A DNA stretch of 64,000 nt from Streptomyces sp. NBC_01237 (GCF_035917275.1 NZ_CP108508.1:4402001-4466000), one strand, 5' to 3'; counted from the stretch's first letter, positions 26,820 to 35,496 are shown. Notes: a model not told the origin generated them from the letters alone. Translations and numbers: made by a program.

Positions 26820-27030
26820 CGGGTGGCCGGCGGCCCGGTACCAGTTTGCCGGTGGCCGTGGCTCGGTACCAGCGGCCGATGGCCGGTCGGCGGTGGCCGT
26901 GGCCCGGCTCCAGTGGCGGGTGGCCGGTGGCCGGTGGCTCGGCACCAGTGGCGGGTGGCCGGTCACGGGTGGCTGGTGGCTGGTGGCCGGTGCCCGGTGC
27001 CGACTGTTCCGGCGGGCTCCCGGCGCGAAG
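26820..27030. repeat. GGTGGCC-rich minisatellite region after paaE
   Basis: Degenerate copies of gggtggccggtggc and ggctcggtaccagtggc follow each other for about 200 bp. The open frames here have no protein-like composition. The 375-bp gap between paaE and the acyl-CoA dehydrogenase otherwise holds only the palindrome at 27108. Confidence 0.8.
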
Positions 27031-27107
27031 AGGCACCGGCACGACAGGCTCCCGGCTCTGCGGGCTCCCGGTGTGAAGGGGCACGGGTGCGCGGTGTTCC
27101 CATCTTG

Positions 27108-27121
27108 TAGAACCTGTTCTA
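27108..27121. promoter_or_regulatory. KstR-like palindromic operator before the acyl-CoA dehydrogenase
   Basis: tagaacctgttcta has perfect 6-bp arms and fits the TNNAACNNGTTNNA consensus of the TetR regulator KstR, which controls steroid and fatty acyl-CoA catabolism in actinobacteria. It lies 73 bp before the GTG start. Confidence 0.6.
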
Positions 27122-27194
27122 TCTTGACGGCCCGTCAGGTCCCTTTGTGGGCCGCACGGTTCAGGGACACTACGGTTCGCGGGAGGCCGGAACA

Positions 27195-28388
27195 GTGGAC
27201 TTCACCTTCACCGAGGAACAGCAGGCAGCCGTCGAGGCGGCCAGGGCGGTCTTCTCGTCCGTCGCACCCGACCACGTACCCAGCCCCGCGCTGACCCCGG
27301 GTGCCGTCGCCGAGGACATCGACCGGGCGCTGTGGGCCGGGCTCGCCGATACGGATCTGCTGAGCCTCACGCTGTCACCGGAATATGGCGGCGCCGGACT
27401 CGACCCGGTCGCGCTCTGCCTGGTACTGCGCGAAGCGGCCAAGGTGCTGGCCAGGGTTCCGTTGCTGGAGAGCTGCGCGGTCGCGATGGCCCTCCAGCGC
27501 CACGGCGACCGCGCGCTGGCGGCGGAACTGCTGCCCGGGTTCGGCCGGGGCGAGCTGGTCCTGACCGTCGGGGCCAACGGGCGCACCGGACACGACCCGG
27601 CCGAACTGGCCGTCACCGCCCACCGCGTCACCACCCACCCCGGCAGCGAGGGCACCGGCGGCGAAGACTCCGGGCCCGGAGCGGGGGAAGCATCCGGGTG
27701 GGTGCTCGACGGGGTGCAGTCAGGGGTGCCCTGGGCCCAGGTAGCCGACTGGATCGCGGTCCCCGCCCACACGGGTGAGGGCCGGTCCGTCCTGGCTCTG
27801 GTGCGCCGCACCCACGACGGCGTGACGCTCGCCGAACAGGTTTCCACCAGCGGCGAGCGCTTCGCCGAGGTGACGCTCGACGCCGTGCGCATCGATGACC
27901 GCGAGCTGATCGACACACCCGGTGCCTGGGACTGGCTGCGGTCGCTGCTCACCACCGGGACCTGTGCGCTGGCGCTGGGACTGGGCGAGCGGGTGCTCTC
28001 GATGACCAGCGAATACACCGGAAAGCGCGAGCAGTTCGGCTTCCCGGTCGCCACGTTCCAGGCGGTCGCCGTGCAGGCCGCCGACCGGTACATCGATCTG
28101 CGGGCCATGGAGGTGACCCTCTGGCAGGCGGCCTGGCGTATCTCCACCGAGGCCGGTGGTGCGCTGCCCGCCGAGGGGGACATCGCCGTGGCGAAGATCT
28201 GGGCCTCGGACGGCGTCCGGCGCGTCGTACAGACCGCGCAGCACCTGCACGGCGGCTTCGGCGCGGACACCGACTACCCGCTGCACCGCTACCACGCCTG
28301 GGCGAAGCAGATCGAGCTGTCGCTGGGCCCGGCGGCGGCCCACGAGGAGGCACTGGGCGACCTGCTGGCCGCACACCCCCTCGGCTGA
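27195..28388 (+). CDS. acyl-CoA dehydrogenase family protein
   Basis: 397 residues. It starts VDFTFTEEQQAAVEAARAVF, with PEYGGAGLDPVALCLVL (FAD side), ERVLSMTSEYTGKREQFG (C-terminal FAD-binding loop) and LHGGFGADTDYPLHRYHAW (end motif). The middle beta domain is rich in Gly/Glu and less conserved. I did not see the standard catalytic glutamate in the usual place, so it may belong to the steroid or side-chain (heteromeric FadE) branch that uses other residues. GTG at 27195 after gggagg. It stands alone. Confidence 0.88.
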   Translation: MDFTFTEEQQAAVEAARAVFSSVAPDHVPSPALTPGAVAEDIDRALWAGLADTDLLSLTLSPEYGGAGLDPVALCLVLREAAKVLARVPLLESCAVAMALQRHGDRALAAELLPGFGRGELVLTVGANGRTGHDPAELAVTAHRVTTHPGSEGTGGEDSGPGAGEASGWVLDGVQSGVPWAQVADWIAVPAHTGEGRSVLALVRRTHDGVTLAEQVSTSGERFAEVTLDAVRIDDRELIDTPGAWDWLRSLLTTGTCALALGLGERVLSMTSEYTGKREQFGFPVATFQAVAVQAADRYIDLRAMEVTLWQAAWRISTEAGGALPAEGDIAVAKIWASDGVRRVVQTAQHLHGGFGADTDYPLHRYHAWAKQIELSLGPAAAHEEALGDLLAAHPLG

Positions 28389-28398
28389 CGCGGGCGTC

Positions 28399-28743
28399 TC
28401 AGAGGACGAAGGCCGGGTTCCCGTTGTCCGCGACCATCGGGCGCCCGGCGCCGTCCCAGGCGAGCATCCCGCCGTCGATGTTCACCGCGTCGACGCCCTG
28501 CTGAACCAGGTACTGGGTGACCTGGGCGGACCGGCCGCCGACCCGGCACATCACATGCACGCGGCGACCGTCCTCGGCGGCCTCGGTCAGCTCACCGAAA
28601 CGGCCCACGAAGTCGCTCATCGGAATGTGCAGGGCACCCTCGACATGCCCGGCCGCCCATTCGTCGTTCTCCCGGACGTCCAGGACGAAGCCGTCCGACG
28701 GCACCGCCGCGACGTCCACCGAGGGCAGCGGGGCGAAATTCAT
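28399..28743 (-). CDS. rhodanese-like domain protein
   Basis: 114 residues, a single rhodanese domain: FVLDVRENDEWAAGHVEGALHIP, then active-site loop CRVGGRS with Cys66, and a C-terminal DGGMLAWDGAG. It likely carries persulfide sulfur. ATG at 28743. It follows the J-domain gene on the same strand with a 46-bp gap. Confidence 0.92.
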   Translation of the reverse strand: MNFAPLPSVDVAAVPSDGFVLDVRENDEWAAGHVEGALHIPMSDFVGRFGELTEAAEDGRRVHVMCRVGGRSAQVTQYLVQQGVDAVNIDGGMLAWDGAGRPMVADNGNPAFVL

Positions 28744-28789
28744 GGGTCATGCCTTCTCTCGTACGTACGCGGCAACGTCAACGGAAACG

Positions 28790-29803
28790 CTACTGCACCA
28801 TCCCCGCGAGCTCGGCCTCACGCCGGGACACTTCGCCCAGGAGCTGCTCGCCGATGTCCTCCAGCAGCTTGTCCGGATCGTCCGGAGCCATCCGCAGCAT
28901 CGAGCCGATCGCACCCTCCTCAAGCTCCCTGGCGAGCACGGTGAGCAGTTCCTTGCGACGGCTGAGCCACTCCAGCCGGGCGTAGAGCTCCTCGCTCTCG
29001 CTGAGCAGGGTCTCCGGTGCGACGGGTCCCGCAGCCCACTCCTCGACCAGTTCCCTCAGCAGCGCCTCGTCCCCACGTCCGTAGGCGGCATTGACCCGGG
29101 TGATGAACTCGTCCCGGCGCTCACGCTCCCGCTCGTCCTGGGCCAGATCCGGATGCGCCTTGCGGGCCAGCTCTCGGTAGAGCTTGCGTGCCTCCTCGCT
29201 CGGCCTGACCCGCTTCGGCGGCCGGACCGGCTGCTCGGTGAGCATGGACGCGGCCTCGGGGGACAGCCCGTCGGAGTCCATCCAGTCGTGGAACAGCTCA
29301 TCGACGCCCGGCATCGGCATGACGACCGCCCGCGCCTCCTGTGCCTTGCGCACATCCTCGGGGTCGCCGGTCCTGGCGGCCCGCGCCTCGGCGATCAACG
29401 CGTCCAGCTCGTCGAGGCGGGTGTACATCGGGCCGAGCTTCTGGTGGTGCAGCCGGGAGAAGTTCTCGACCTCGACCCGGAAGGTCTCCACCGCGATCTC
29501 GAACTCGATCAGCGCCTGCTCGGCGACCTGGACGGCCTTGGCCAGCCGCTCCTCGGGTCGCGGCGGAACCTGCCGGTCCTCCCGGGCCGAATCCCGCACC
29601 GAACCCTGGTCCGGGTGCTGGGCCGAGTCCTGGTCCGGGTTCTGCGCCGATTTCCGGCCCACATCGCCCTCCGAATCCCGCACCGGGCTCGGCCCCGCGT
29701 CGTGCGCCGCGTCCTGCGCGTACTGCGGCTCGTCCTGCCGGTCGTTGTCCTGCCGGTCATCGTCGTTCCGGGTGGTCGGCACCCCGGCGGCTTCGTCGGT
29801 CAC
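28790..29803 (-). CDS. J-domain-containing protein
   Basis: 337 residues. The first about 85 are charged and disordered (many Asp/Gln/Arg). A coiled-coil region follows (LAKAVQVAEQALIEFEIAVE). A J-like domain has LYRELARKAHPDLAQD, where HPD is the Hsp70-activating tripeptide. A long helical C-terminus follows (LYARLEWLSRRKELLTVLA). The GTG at 29803 is chosen because upstream residues come from the gap. It probably recruits DnaK for a special task. The central J position with flanking coiled coils is unlike DnaJ. Confidence 0.82.
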   Translation of the reverse strand: MTDEAAGVPTTRNDDDRQDNDRQDEPQYAQDAAHDAGPSPVRDSEGDVGRKSAQNPDQDSAQHPDQGSVRDSAREDRQVPPRPEERLAKAVQVAEQALIEFEIAVETFRVEVENFSRLHHQKLGPMYTRLDELDALIAEARAARTGDPEDVRKAQEARAVVMPMPGVDELFHDWMDSDGLSPEAASMLTEQPVRPPKRVRPSEEARKLYRELARKAHPDLAQDERERERRDEFITRVNAAYGRGDEALLRELVEEWAAGPVAPETLLSESEELYARLEWLSRRKELLTVLARELEEGAIGSMLRMAPDDPDKLLEDIGEQLLGEVSRREAELAGMVQ

Positions 29804-29861
29804 CCGTCCAGCGTATGGCCACGGCCGGCGCCCCAAGGACGCGCGGTCGCCGCAGGGCACG

Positions 29862-31295
29862 TCATATACCGAGCTCGGCAGCTATCCTCCCCGCCTTGAC
29901 GGCCCGCACCAGCTCGGCATGGTCCGCCTCCGTACGGTCCGCGTACGTGACCGCGAAGGAGGCCACCGCCTCGTCCAGCTCGGCGCTCTTGCCGCAGTAG
30001 CCCGCGAGCAGCCGGGGGTCGGCACTGTGCGCGTGGGCCCGAGCCAGGAGCGCACCGGTCATCCGCCCGTAGTCGTCGACCTGATCGGCCGCCAGCGCCG
30101 CCGGATCCACGCTCCCCTTGCGATTCCGGAACTGCCTCACCTGGAACGGTCTGCCGTCGACCTCCGCCCAGCCGAGCAGAATGTCGCTGACGACCTGCAT
30201 CCGCTTCTGCCCGAGCACCACTCGGCGCCCCTCGTGCGCCGCCTCCGGCACATCGAACCCGACCGCGGGCAGAAAGGGCGCCAGAGCGGAGGGGCGGGCC
30301 TCCTTCACCTGCAGGACCAGCGGCTCACCGCGGTGGTCCAGCAGCAGGACCACATACGACCGCGTTCCCACACTGCCGGTGCCGACCACCCGGAACGCCA
30401 CGTCATGGATCGCGTACCGGGCCAGCAGCGGCACCCGGTCCTCGGAAACCGTGTCCAGATAGCCGCCGAGCCCCGCCGCGACCGCCGCCGCCTCCGCGTC
30501 CGGCACCCGGCTCAGCACGGGCGGGGCATCGACGAAGCGGCGTCCGCCGTCCCCGGTGTCCTCCGTGGACTTGGCGGCGAACCGGGCGCTCGTGTTGTTA
30601 CGGGCCTTCTGCGAGACCCGCTCCAGCGTCCCGAGCAGATCCCGCGCGTCCGTGTGGGAGACGAGCTCCTCGTCCGCGATGGCGTTCCAGGCGTCCAGGG
30701 CGGGGAGCCCGGCCAGCAGCCGCATCGTCCGGCGGTACGCGCCCACGGTGTCGTACGCACCCTGCCGGCAGACGTCCTCATCGGCCCCCGCCGCACGGCC
30801 CGCGAGTACCAGAGAGGTGGCGAGCCGCTTGAGGTCCCATTCCCAGGGGCCGAAGACGGTCTCGTCGAAATCGTTGAGATCGATGACCAGGCTGCCCCGG
30901 GCATCGCCGTAGAGACCGAAGTTGGCGGCATGCGCGTCGCCGCAGAGCTGAGCACCCACACCGGTGACCGGCGTGCCCATCAGGTCGTGGGCCATGAGCC
31001 CGGCGGAACCCCGCAGAAACGCGAACGGCGTGGCCGCCATCCGCCCCACCCGGATCGGCGTCAGGTGCGGCACCCGCCCCAGGTTCGACTCCTCGACCGC
31101 CCGCACGGCGTCCGGCCGCCCCGGCGGAAGGACCAGCGCATCGTGCGAGGAGCGCGGCACCCGGTCCCGCAATGCCTTGCCGGCGGCTTTCGGCGGGTTC
31201 GGCGCCGAGCGCCGGGCGAACCCGGAGACCTCCGGAATACGCGGGTCCGCCATCACAGCCCGCTGTGCCGGCCTTGTCGCATCGACCTCGCCCAT
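29862..31295 (-). CDS. DUF2252 family protein (kinase-like fold)
   Basis: 477 residues. The family motifs LCGDAHAANFGLYGD, IDLNDFDETVFGPWEWDLKRLATSL and GRMTGALLARAHAHS match DUF2252, which resembles aminoglycoside phosphotransferases with H-G-D and D-x-D/N residues. It is probably a small-molecule or sugar kinase, with no proven substrate. The ATG at 31295 has a gggggagg site. It is common in Streptomyces as a single gene, as here. Confidence 0.88.
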   Translation of the reverse strand: MGEVDATRPAQRAVMADPRIPEVSGFARRSAPNPPKAAGKALRDRVPRSSHDALVLPPGRPDAVRAVEESNLGRVPHLTPIRVGRMAATPFAFLRGSAGLMAHDLMGTPVTGVGAQLCGDAHAANFGLYGDARGSLVIDLNDFDETVFGPWEWDLKRLATSLVLAGRAAGADEDVCRQGAYDTVGAYRRTMRLLAGLPALDAWNAIADEELVSHTDARDLLGTLERVSQKARNNTSARFAAKSTEDTGDGGRRFVDAPPVLSRVPDAEAAAVAAGLGGYLDTVSEDRVPLLARYAIHDVAFRVVGTGSVGTRSYVVLLLDHRGEPLVLQVKEARPSALAPFLPAVGFDVPEAAHEGRRVVLGQKRMQVVSDILLGWAEVDGRPFQVRQFRNRKGSVDPAALAADQVDDYGRMTGALLARAHAHSADPRLLAGYCGKSAELDEAVASFAVTYADRTEADHAELVRAVKAGRIAAELGI

Positions 31296-31385
31296 GGCGC
31301 GCCGCCTCCCCCACCTTTGTCCGGCTGTCGTCCCACCATCAATCGACCACGACGGTACAGCCGTTCCCCGAAACCCGTCCGCCCC

Positions 31386-31417
31386 TGTGGACAACCCGCG
31401 ACTCGGCCTGTGGACAA
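31386..31417. other. pair of DnaA boxes (reverse TTGTCCACA)
   Basis: tgtggacaa at 31386-31394 and 31409-31417, same orientation, 23 bp apart, in the 135-bp gap before the DUF2252 gene. Confidence 0.5.
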
Positions 31418-31430
31418 CTCACTGTCCAGG

Positions 31431-32672
31431 TCAGACGCCGACCGCCTCCTCCAGCTCTTCCTCCAGCTCCTCGCGCTGGTCCCCCGTGCGGGACACCCCG
31501 GCCACGCCCCCGGAACCGTTCCTGGAACCGGAACCGGAACCGGAATCGGAAACGGACTCGGAAACGGACTCGGAACCGGATCCCGCAGGCCCGGCGTCCG
31601 CCCGCGCCCCCGAACCCGTCTCCGCCCCCGCAGTCGTCGAACTCGTCCCCGTACCTGCCCCCACCCCGGACTCCACCGGAGCAGCTGCCCGCTTCCGGGC
31701 CTCGGCCAGACCCGCGGCTCCCATCACGGCCAGACCCGCCACGAACCACAGCACGAGCACCAGCACATGCCCGCCGAGCGCATGACCGTCGAAGTAGACA
31801 TGGCTCCGCACGCCCTCGACGAAGCCCGCGCCGTTCCAGAAGGCGTGGAGGGAGCCGAAGAAACCGGGCTGCAACTCGGGCCGGAAGATGCCGCCGGAGC
31901 TGGTGAAGTTGAGCATGACGAACAGCACCATCACCCCGAGCGTCGTCCAACGCTTGAGGAAGGTGTGCAGCCCGACACCGACGAGCAGGATTCCGGCGGA
32001 GTAGAGCCACGCCATCGCCCACAGACCGCCGAGCCCGTGGTCCACGAGACCGAACAGCGGCCCCGCGAACACAGCGCCGACCAGGCTCACCACGAGCGAG
32101 GCGCCCGCCACCAGCGCGGCCCTGATCCGGAGCGCCAGCGCACCGCCCGCGCCGCCGATCACCGCGACCGACGCGTACGACCCGATGCTGATCGCGACCA
32201 GCAGGAAGAAGATGCCCTGCCCGGTCGGATCGCCGTCCGCCGTCGGCGCCACGTTCGTCACCTTCAGCGGGGCACCCTGGCCGGCCGCGACCTCGGTGAA
32301 GACCTTCTGCACCACCGTGGCGCTGGTGTCCGACGAGGCGGTGGCCACCAGCAGTTCGGGGCTCTTCCCCGGCACGTACGCACCGTAACTCGCCTGTGTA
32401 TCCAGGTGGTCCACGGCCGCATCACGATCGGCGACGGTACGCACGTCCAGTGCGCCGTCCCCCGTGTCCTGAAGGGTCTGCGCCAGCACCTGGACGCTCG
32501 GCCCGGAGCCGACCACGTCCACGCGCAGATCGTGTGGTTCAGGGGCGTGGAAGGCCCCCAGATAAGCGAGCCCCATGCCGACGCACATCAGCAGCGGGGT
32601 GACGAGGTGGGTCAGCACATGACGCAGCGCGCCGGCGGTGGCGCCGGAAGCGGTACTCGGGCCTGCGGACAT
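31431..32672 (-). CDS. ABC-2-like multipass membrane protein with an Ser/Gly/Glu-rich tail
   Basis: 413 residues. There is one N-terminal helix, an extracytoplasmic domain of about 120 residues, then about five helices (FFLLVAISIGSYASVAVIG, VVSLVGAVFAGPLFGLV, LYSAGILLVGVGLHTFL). This is the fold of ABC-2 or YhgE/Pip type exporters. The last about 85 residues are SGSGSES-type repeats ending in EELEEELEEAV. ATG at 32672 with GGAG upstream; a TTG 15 bp earlier is possible. Divergent from a MarR regulator that likely controls it. No ATPase gene adjoins it. Confidence 0.83.
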   Translation of the reverse strand: MSAGPSTASGATAGALRHVLTHLVTPLLMCVGMGLAYLGAFHAPEPHDLRVDVVGSGPSVQVLAQTLQDTGDGALDVRTVADRDAAVDHLDTQASYGAYVPGKSPELLVATASSDTSATVVQKVFTEVAAGQGAPLKVTNVAPTADGDPTGQGIFFLLVAISIGSYASVAVIGGAGGALALRIRAALVAGASLVVSLVGAVFAGPLFGLVDHGLGGLWAMAWLYSAGILLVGVGLHTFLKRWTTLGVMVLFVMLNFTSSGGIFRPELQPGFFGSLHAFWNGAGFVEGVRSHVYFDGHALGGHVLVLVLWFVAGLAVMGAAGLAEARKRAAAPVESGVGAGTGTSSTTAGAETGSGARADAGPAGSGSESVSESVSDSGSGSGSRNGSGGVAGVSRTGDQREELEEELEEAVGV

Positions 32673-32714
32673 CTGGACGATCTCCAATGGTTGGCTTTTA
32701 CAACTCCTAGTTCC

Positions 32715-32729
32715 GTTGTACTATACAAC
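32715..32729. promoter_or_regulatory. MarR-type operator between the membrane protein and marR genes
   Basis: gttgtactatacaac has perfect 6-bp arms (gttgta/tacaac). A second, more widely spaced acaac...gttgt pair overlaps on the left (about 32700-32719). The region is AT-rich for this genome and contains both promoters. Confidence 0.7.
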
Positions 32730-32753
32730 TGAAATTTCGAGGAAGGTGAATCC

Positions 32754-33203
32754 GTGCCAGGCACCCCCGGAGAGCGTGAGAAGTCGCTGGACGTCATCCA
32801 GCGTGAGCTGACCGCCTTCGCGCGCCGCGCCCGCGCGGCGGCGGCACGGCTCCACCCCGAACTGCCGCTGGTGTCGTACACCCTGCTCGCGCACATCGAC
32901 GACCAGCACGGCTGCCGTGCGACCGACCTGGCCGCTCACTACATGCTCGACAAATCAACCGTCAGCCGGCAGATCTCGACCCTGGAGAAGCTCGGCCTGG
33001 TCGAGCGCCACCCGGACCCCACGGATCACCGGATCCAGGTGCTGCACCCCACCGAAGCCGGCACGCAGGCCCTCGCCTCCACCCAGGCGAGCCGTCGGGC
33101 CGCCTATCAGGAGCGGCTGGCCGACTGGACCGCGGAAGACCTCACCCGGTTCGCGGACTACCTCCTGCGCTACAACTCGACCGGCGACCCAGCCCCGCAG
33201 TAG
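32754..33203 (+). CDS. MarR family transcriptional regulator
   Basis: 149 residues. It has the winged helix GCRATDLAAHYMLDKSTVSRQISTLEKLGLV followed by a wing ERHPDPTDHRIQ, and a C-terminal dimer helix. GTG at 32754 with an aggaagg site. It is divergent from the ABC-2-like membrane protein, and the palindrome between them suggests that it represses both. The ligand is unknown, probably a lipophilic or phenolic compound. Confidence 0.92.
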   Translation: MPGTPGEREKSLDVIQRELTAFARRARAAAARLHPELPLVSYTLLAHIDDQHGCRATDLAAHYMLDKSTVSRQISTLEKLGLVERHPDPTDHRIQVLHPTEAGTQALASTQASRRAAYQERLADWTAEDLTRFADYLLRYNSTGDPAPQ

Positions 33204-33275
33204 GCATCCCGAACAGCCCGGACGTCTCCGCGACAGGCGCCCCGGGCACCCCGGCGGGCTCCCGCAGCGGAGCCG

Positions 33276-33623
33276 TCAGCAGTTGGAATCCCCGCCCGGC
33301 AGATACACGTCCGCCCAGCGCCCGAGCTCCTTGAGGGCCGGCTCCATCGCAGCCCCGGCATCCGTCAGGCGGTACGAGACGCGCAGCGGCGGACCTTCGT
33401 CGACCTCACGCACCACCAGACCGGCAGCCCCCAGCTCGGACAGCCGGTCCGAGAGCATGCGCTCACTGATGCCCGGAATCGCGCGCCGCAGATCCGCGAA
33501 GTGCACCGACTGCCGCATCAGCACCGAAACGATCGGACCGGTCCAGCGCTTGCCGAACAGCTCGAAGACGCGAGTGATGCCCACGTCGACCCGCCGACAG
33601 GTCTGCTCGCTGTGATCCGCCAT
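33276..33623 (-). CDS. HxlR family regulator (YodB-like)
   Basis: 115 residues. The HxlR winged helix has KRWTGPIVSVLMRQSVHFADL and ISERMLSDRLSELGAAGLV. A cysteine at position 9 (EQTCRRVD) is where redox-sensing HxlR proteins such as B. subtilis YodB keep theirs. YodB represses an azoreductase in response to quinones or diamide, and here the divergent neighbour is an azoreductase gene, so the same logic is likely. That neighbour is broken. Confidence 0.92.
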   Translation of the reverse strand: MADHSEQTCRRVDVGITRVFELFGKRWTGPIVSVLMRQSVHFADLRRAIPGISERMLSDRLSELGAAGLVVREVDEGPPLRVSYRLTDAGAAMEPALKELGRWADVYLPGGDSNC

Positions 33624-33653
33624 ACCCCCAGAGTACTGCGCCCTCGTGAGGTG

Positions 33654-33668
33654 CTTACGAAAAGTAAG
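33654..33668. promoter_or_regulatory. HxlR-type operator in the azoreductase promoter region
   Basis: cttacgaaaagtaag is an inverted repeat with perfect 5-bp arms, resembling the TACT-N-AGTA boxes of HxlR/YodB regulators. It lies 31 bp from the HxlR start and 151 bp from the azoreductase start. AT-rich surroundings (to 33715) hold the promoters. Confidence 0.6.
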
Positions 33669-33818
33669 GGACTATGGTATTCCTAGGTACACACGAAAAA
33701 TTAGCGCTCGGTCGACAGATCCGCGTCCGCACCACCCGCCCGCGCCACTCGCGACGGATGGCCGACGACGGACCCACCGGCCCGCGCCTCTCGATCCCCC
33801 ATACCTGTGGAGACCTCT

Positions 33819-34430
33819 ATGGCCACACTTCTGCACCTCGATTCCGCCGTCTTCCCCGAGGGTTCCGCCTCCCGCGACGTCACCTCGGCGTTCGTGGAGA
33901 CCTGGCGCGAACAGCACCCGGAGGGCAAGGTCGTCTACCGCGACCTCGCCGCCGCACCGCTTCCCCACCTGGACGCCGCGGCAGTGGCCGCCGGTGCCGA
34001 TGACCCGCTGCGACGGGAACTGGCGGATGAGCTGGCCGCCGCGGACGCCGTCCTGATCGGCGCGCCCATGTAAAACTTCTCCATCCCGTCCACGCTGAAG
34101 GCATGGCTGGACCAAGTGATCATCGTCGGCCACAACGCCGGATCCGACAGCCCTGTCCCAGGGGTCCCGGTCACCGTCGTCGCGAGCCGTGGCGGTTCGT
34201 ACGCCCCCGGCACTCCGCGCGAGGACTTCGAGTTCGTCACGAACTACCTGGAGAAGGTGCTGACGGGGATGTTCTCCGTCGAGGTCGACTTCATCGTTCC
34301 GGAGCTGACACTGGCGCACTCCAAGCCCGAGATGGCCGAGCTGATACCGCTCGCCGTGAAGTCCCGCGCCAAGGCTCTCGACGAAGCCGCGCAGAAGGCG
34401 AAAGCCCTCGCGAGCCGACTGGCCGCCTGA
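33819..34430 (+). pseudogene. FMN-dependent NADH:azoreductase gene interrupted by a nonsense codon
   Basis: The frame codes for a flavodoxin-fold azoreductase of 203 residues, normal length. At codon 85 (bases 34071-34073) the motif GAPMYNFSIPSTLKAW reads GAPM-stop-NFSIPSTLKAW: TAC (Tyr) has become TAA. The rest continues in the same frame to 34430 with no other damage (LDQVI, TVVASRGGSYAPG). The tyrosine and asparagine of this loop are conserved FMN/substrate contacts. As read, only an 84-residue fragment would be made. Either a recent point mutation or a sequencing error. Ribosome site gtggag before ATG 33819. Confidence 0.88.
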
Positions 34431-34438
34431 CACCGCGA

Positions 34439-34478
34439 CCGCTGGGCCGGCGGCGCGCTCACGCCGCCGGCCCAGCGG
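34439..34478. terminator. perfect 17-bp hairpin after the azoreductase gene
   Basis: ccgctgggccggcggcg (34439-34455) pairs exactly with 34462-34478; 6-nt loop. Confidence 0.85.
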
Positions 34479-34504
34479 CCTGCGCGACCGATCGCCTGAC
34501 ATAA

Positions 34505-34540
34505 CAGGGCCGCGGGGCTCGAATGAGCCCCGCGGCCCTG
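34505..34540. terminator. second perfect hairpin (16 bp), followed by tandem tgtggcta repeats
   Basis: cagggccgcggggctc (34505-34520) pairs with 34525-34540 around gaat. Right after it, three copies of a tgtggctacaacc(c/t)-type unit run from 34541 to about 34580. The gap between the convergent azoreductase and receptor genes also holds the parS site. Confidence 0.85.
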
Positions 34541-34607
34541 TGTGGCTACAGCCCTGTGTGGCTACAACCTCGTGTGGCTAAAACCTCGTGCGCCCTACGA
34601 TTCGGGC

Positions 34608-34621
34608 GTTTCACGTGAAAC
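34608..34621. other. parS: second parS site
   Basis: gtttcacgtgaaac, identical to the site at 10403-10416. It is intergenic, between the azoreductase pseudogene and the gamma-butyrolactone receptor gene. Confidence 0.94.
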
Positions 34622-34672
34622 GGCGCACCGCGCCCTCGGACAGGCGCCCCTCAAGCAGACTGAGCCGACCGC

Positions 34673-35395
34673 TCAGCCGGCCGCGCCGACAGACGCCCCG
34701 ACCGCTTCGCCGACAGCGGCACCCACAGGGGCCGCCGCCCCCGCCGCGCTCTCCTCGGCCTCCAGCCGCTCTCTCTCAAGCGCCTGCGCGGCCAGGTCCA
34801 CCCGGCCCTCCGGCTTGATATGCACGATGACACCGGGATGAGCGATGGACGGCAGAATATGGCGCCACATCTGGGCCACGCGCTCACGCAGGTCGGCCCG
34901 TCCGGAATTAGCCTCCGAAATCAGCTGAATACCGGTGAACGACGCGACGATGACTTCGGCCGAAACCAGTGGGTCCACCTGGGGGAGCACCTCTCCGCGC
35001 TCCTTGCCCAATTCCAGCATCCGGCACGTCGCCGCGATCCAGTCGCTCCATGGATGCGGACCGCCGAGGAATACGCCCTCGATGGAGAGACGAGTACCGG
35101 CCCGCGCCATCGAGTCGTGGCGCAGTGCGAAGGCGAACTGCTGACCGCCGTCCACCAGCGACTGGAGCGGTGAGCCGTCCTCCACCAGGTCCACCGTGGC
35201 GGTCTGCTCATCCATGATCGCCTGGGCGATGGCTTCCTTGGACGCGAAGTGGAAGTACAAGGCCCCTTTGGTGACCTTTGCACGGCGGAGGATCTCCGAG
35301 ATCGCGGCACGCTCGTACCCGTAGTCGTCGAAGACACTCGCCGCTGCCTCCACGATCGAACGCCTCGTCTGCACCGCGCGAGCCTGCTTCGCCAT
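34673..35395 (-). CDS. gamma-butyrolactone receptor-type TetR regulator (ArpA/ScbR family)
   Basis: 240 residues. MAKQARAVQTRRSIVEAAASVF and KVTKGALYFHFASKEAIAQAI are the hallmark ArpA/ScbR DNA-binding region. The ligand domain has HPWSDWIAATCRML. The C-terminal about 30 residues are an Ala/Gly/Val repeat (GAAVGEAVGASVGAAG) not seen in ArpA. It would repress target promoters until a butyrolactone binds. It is divergent from the AfsA-family gene 400 bp away, the usual receptor/synthase pair, with ARE-type sites in the gap. Confidence 0.93.
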   Translation of the reverse strand: MAKQARAVQTRRSIVEAAASVFDDYGYERAAISEILRRAKVTKGALYFHFASKEAIAQAIMDEQTATVDLVEDGSPLQSLVDGGQQFAFALRHDSMARAGTRLSIEGVFLGGPHPWSDWIAATCRMLELGKERGEVLPQVDPLVSAEVIVASFTGIQLISEANSGRADLRERVAQMWRHILPSIAHPGVIVHIKPEGRVDLAAQALERERLEAEESAAGAAAPVGAAVGEAVGASVGAAG

Positions 35396-35496
35396 CTCTT
35401 GCCTCCGGGACGTTCTGTGTGCTCGGCCGTCGCGCCGAGCAACCGAGCAACCGTCAATCCAGCATCAGTAGTCAGCGTATGCAAGCACTTCACTCT

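Noticed and set aside
29184..32732. 1182-aa plus-strand open frame
   Set aside because: Antisense to J-domain, DUF2252 and ABC-2-like genes; no domain recognisable.
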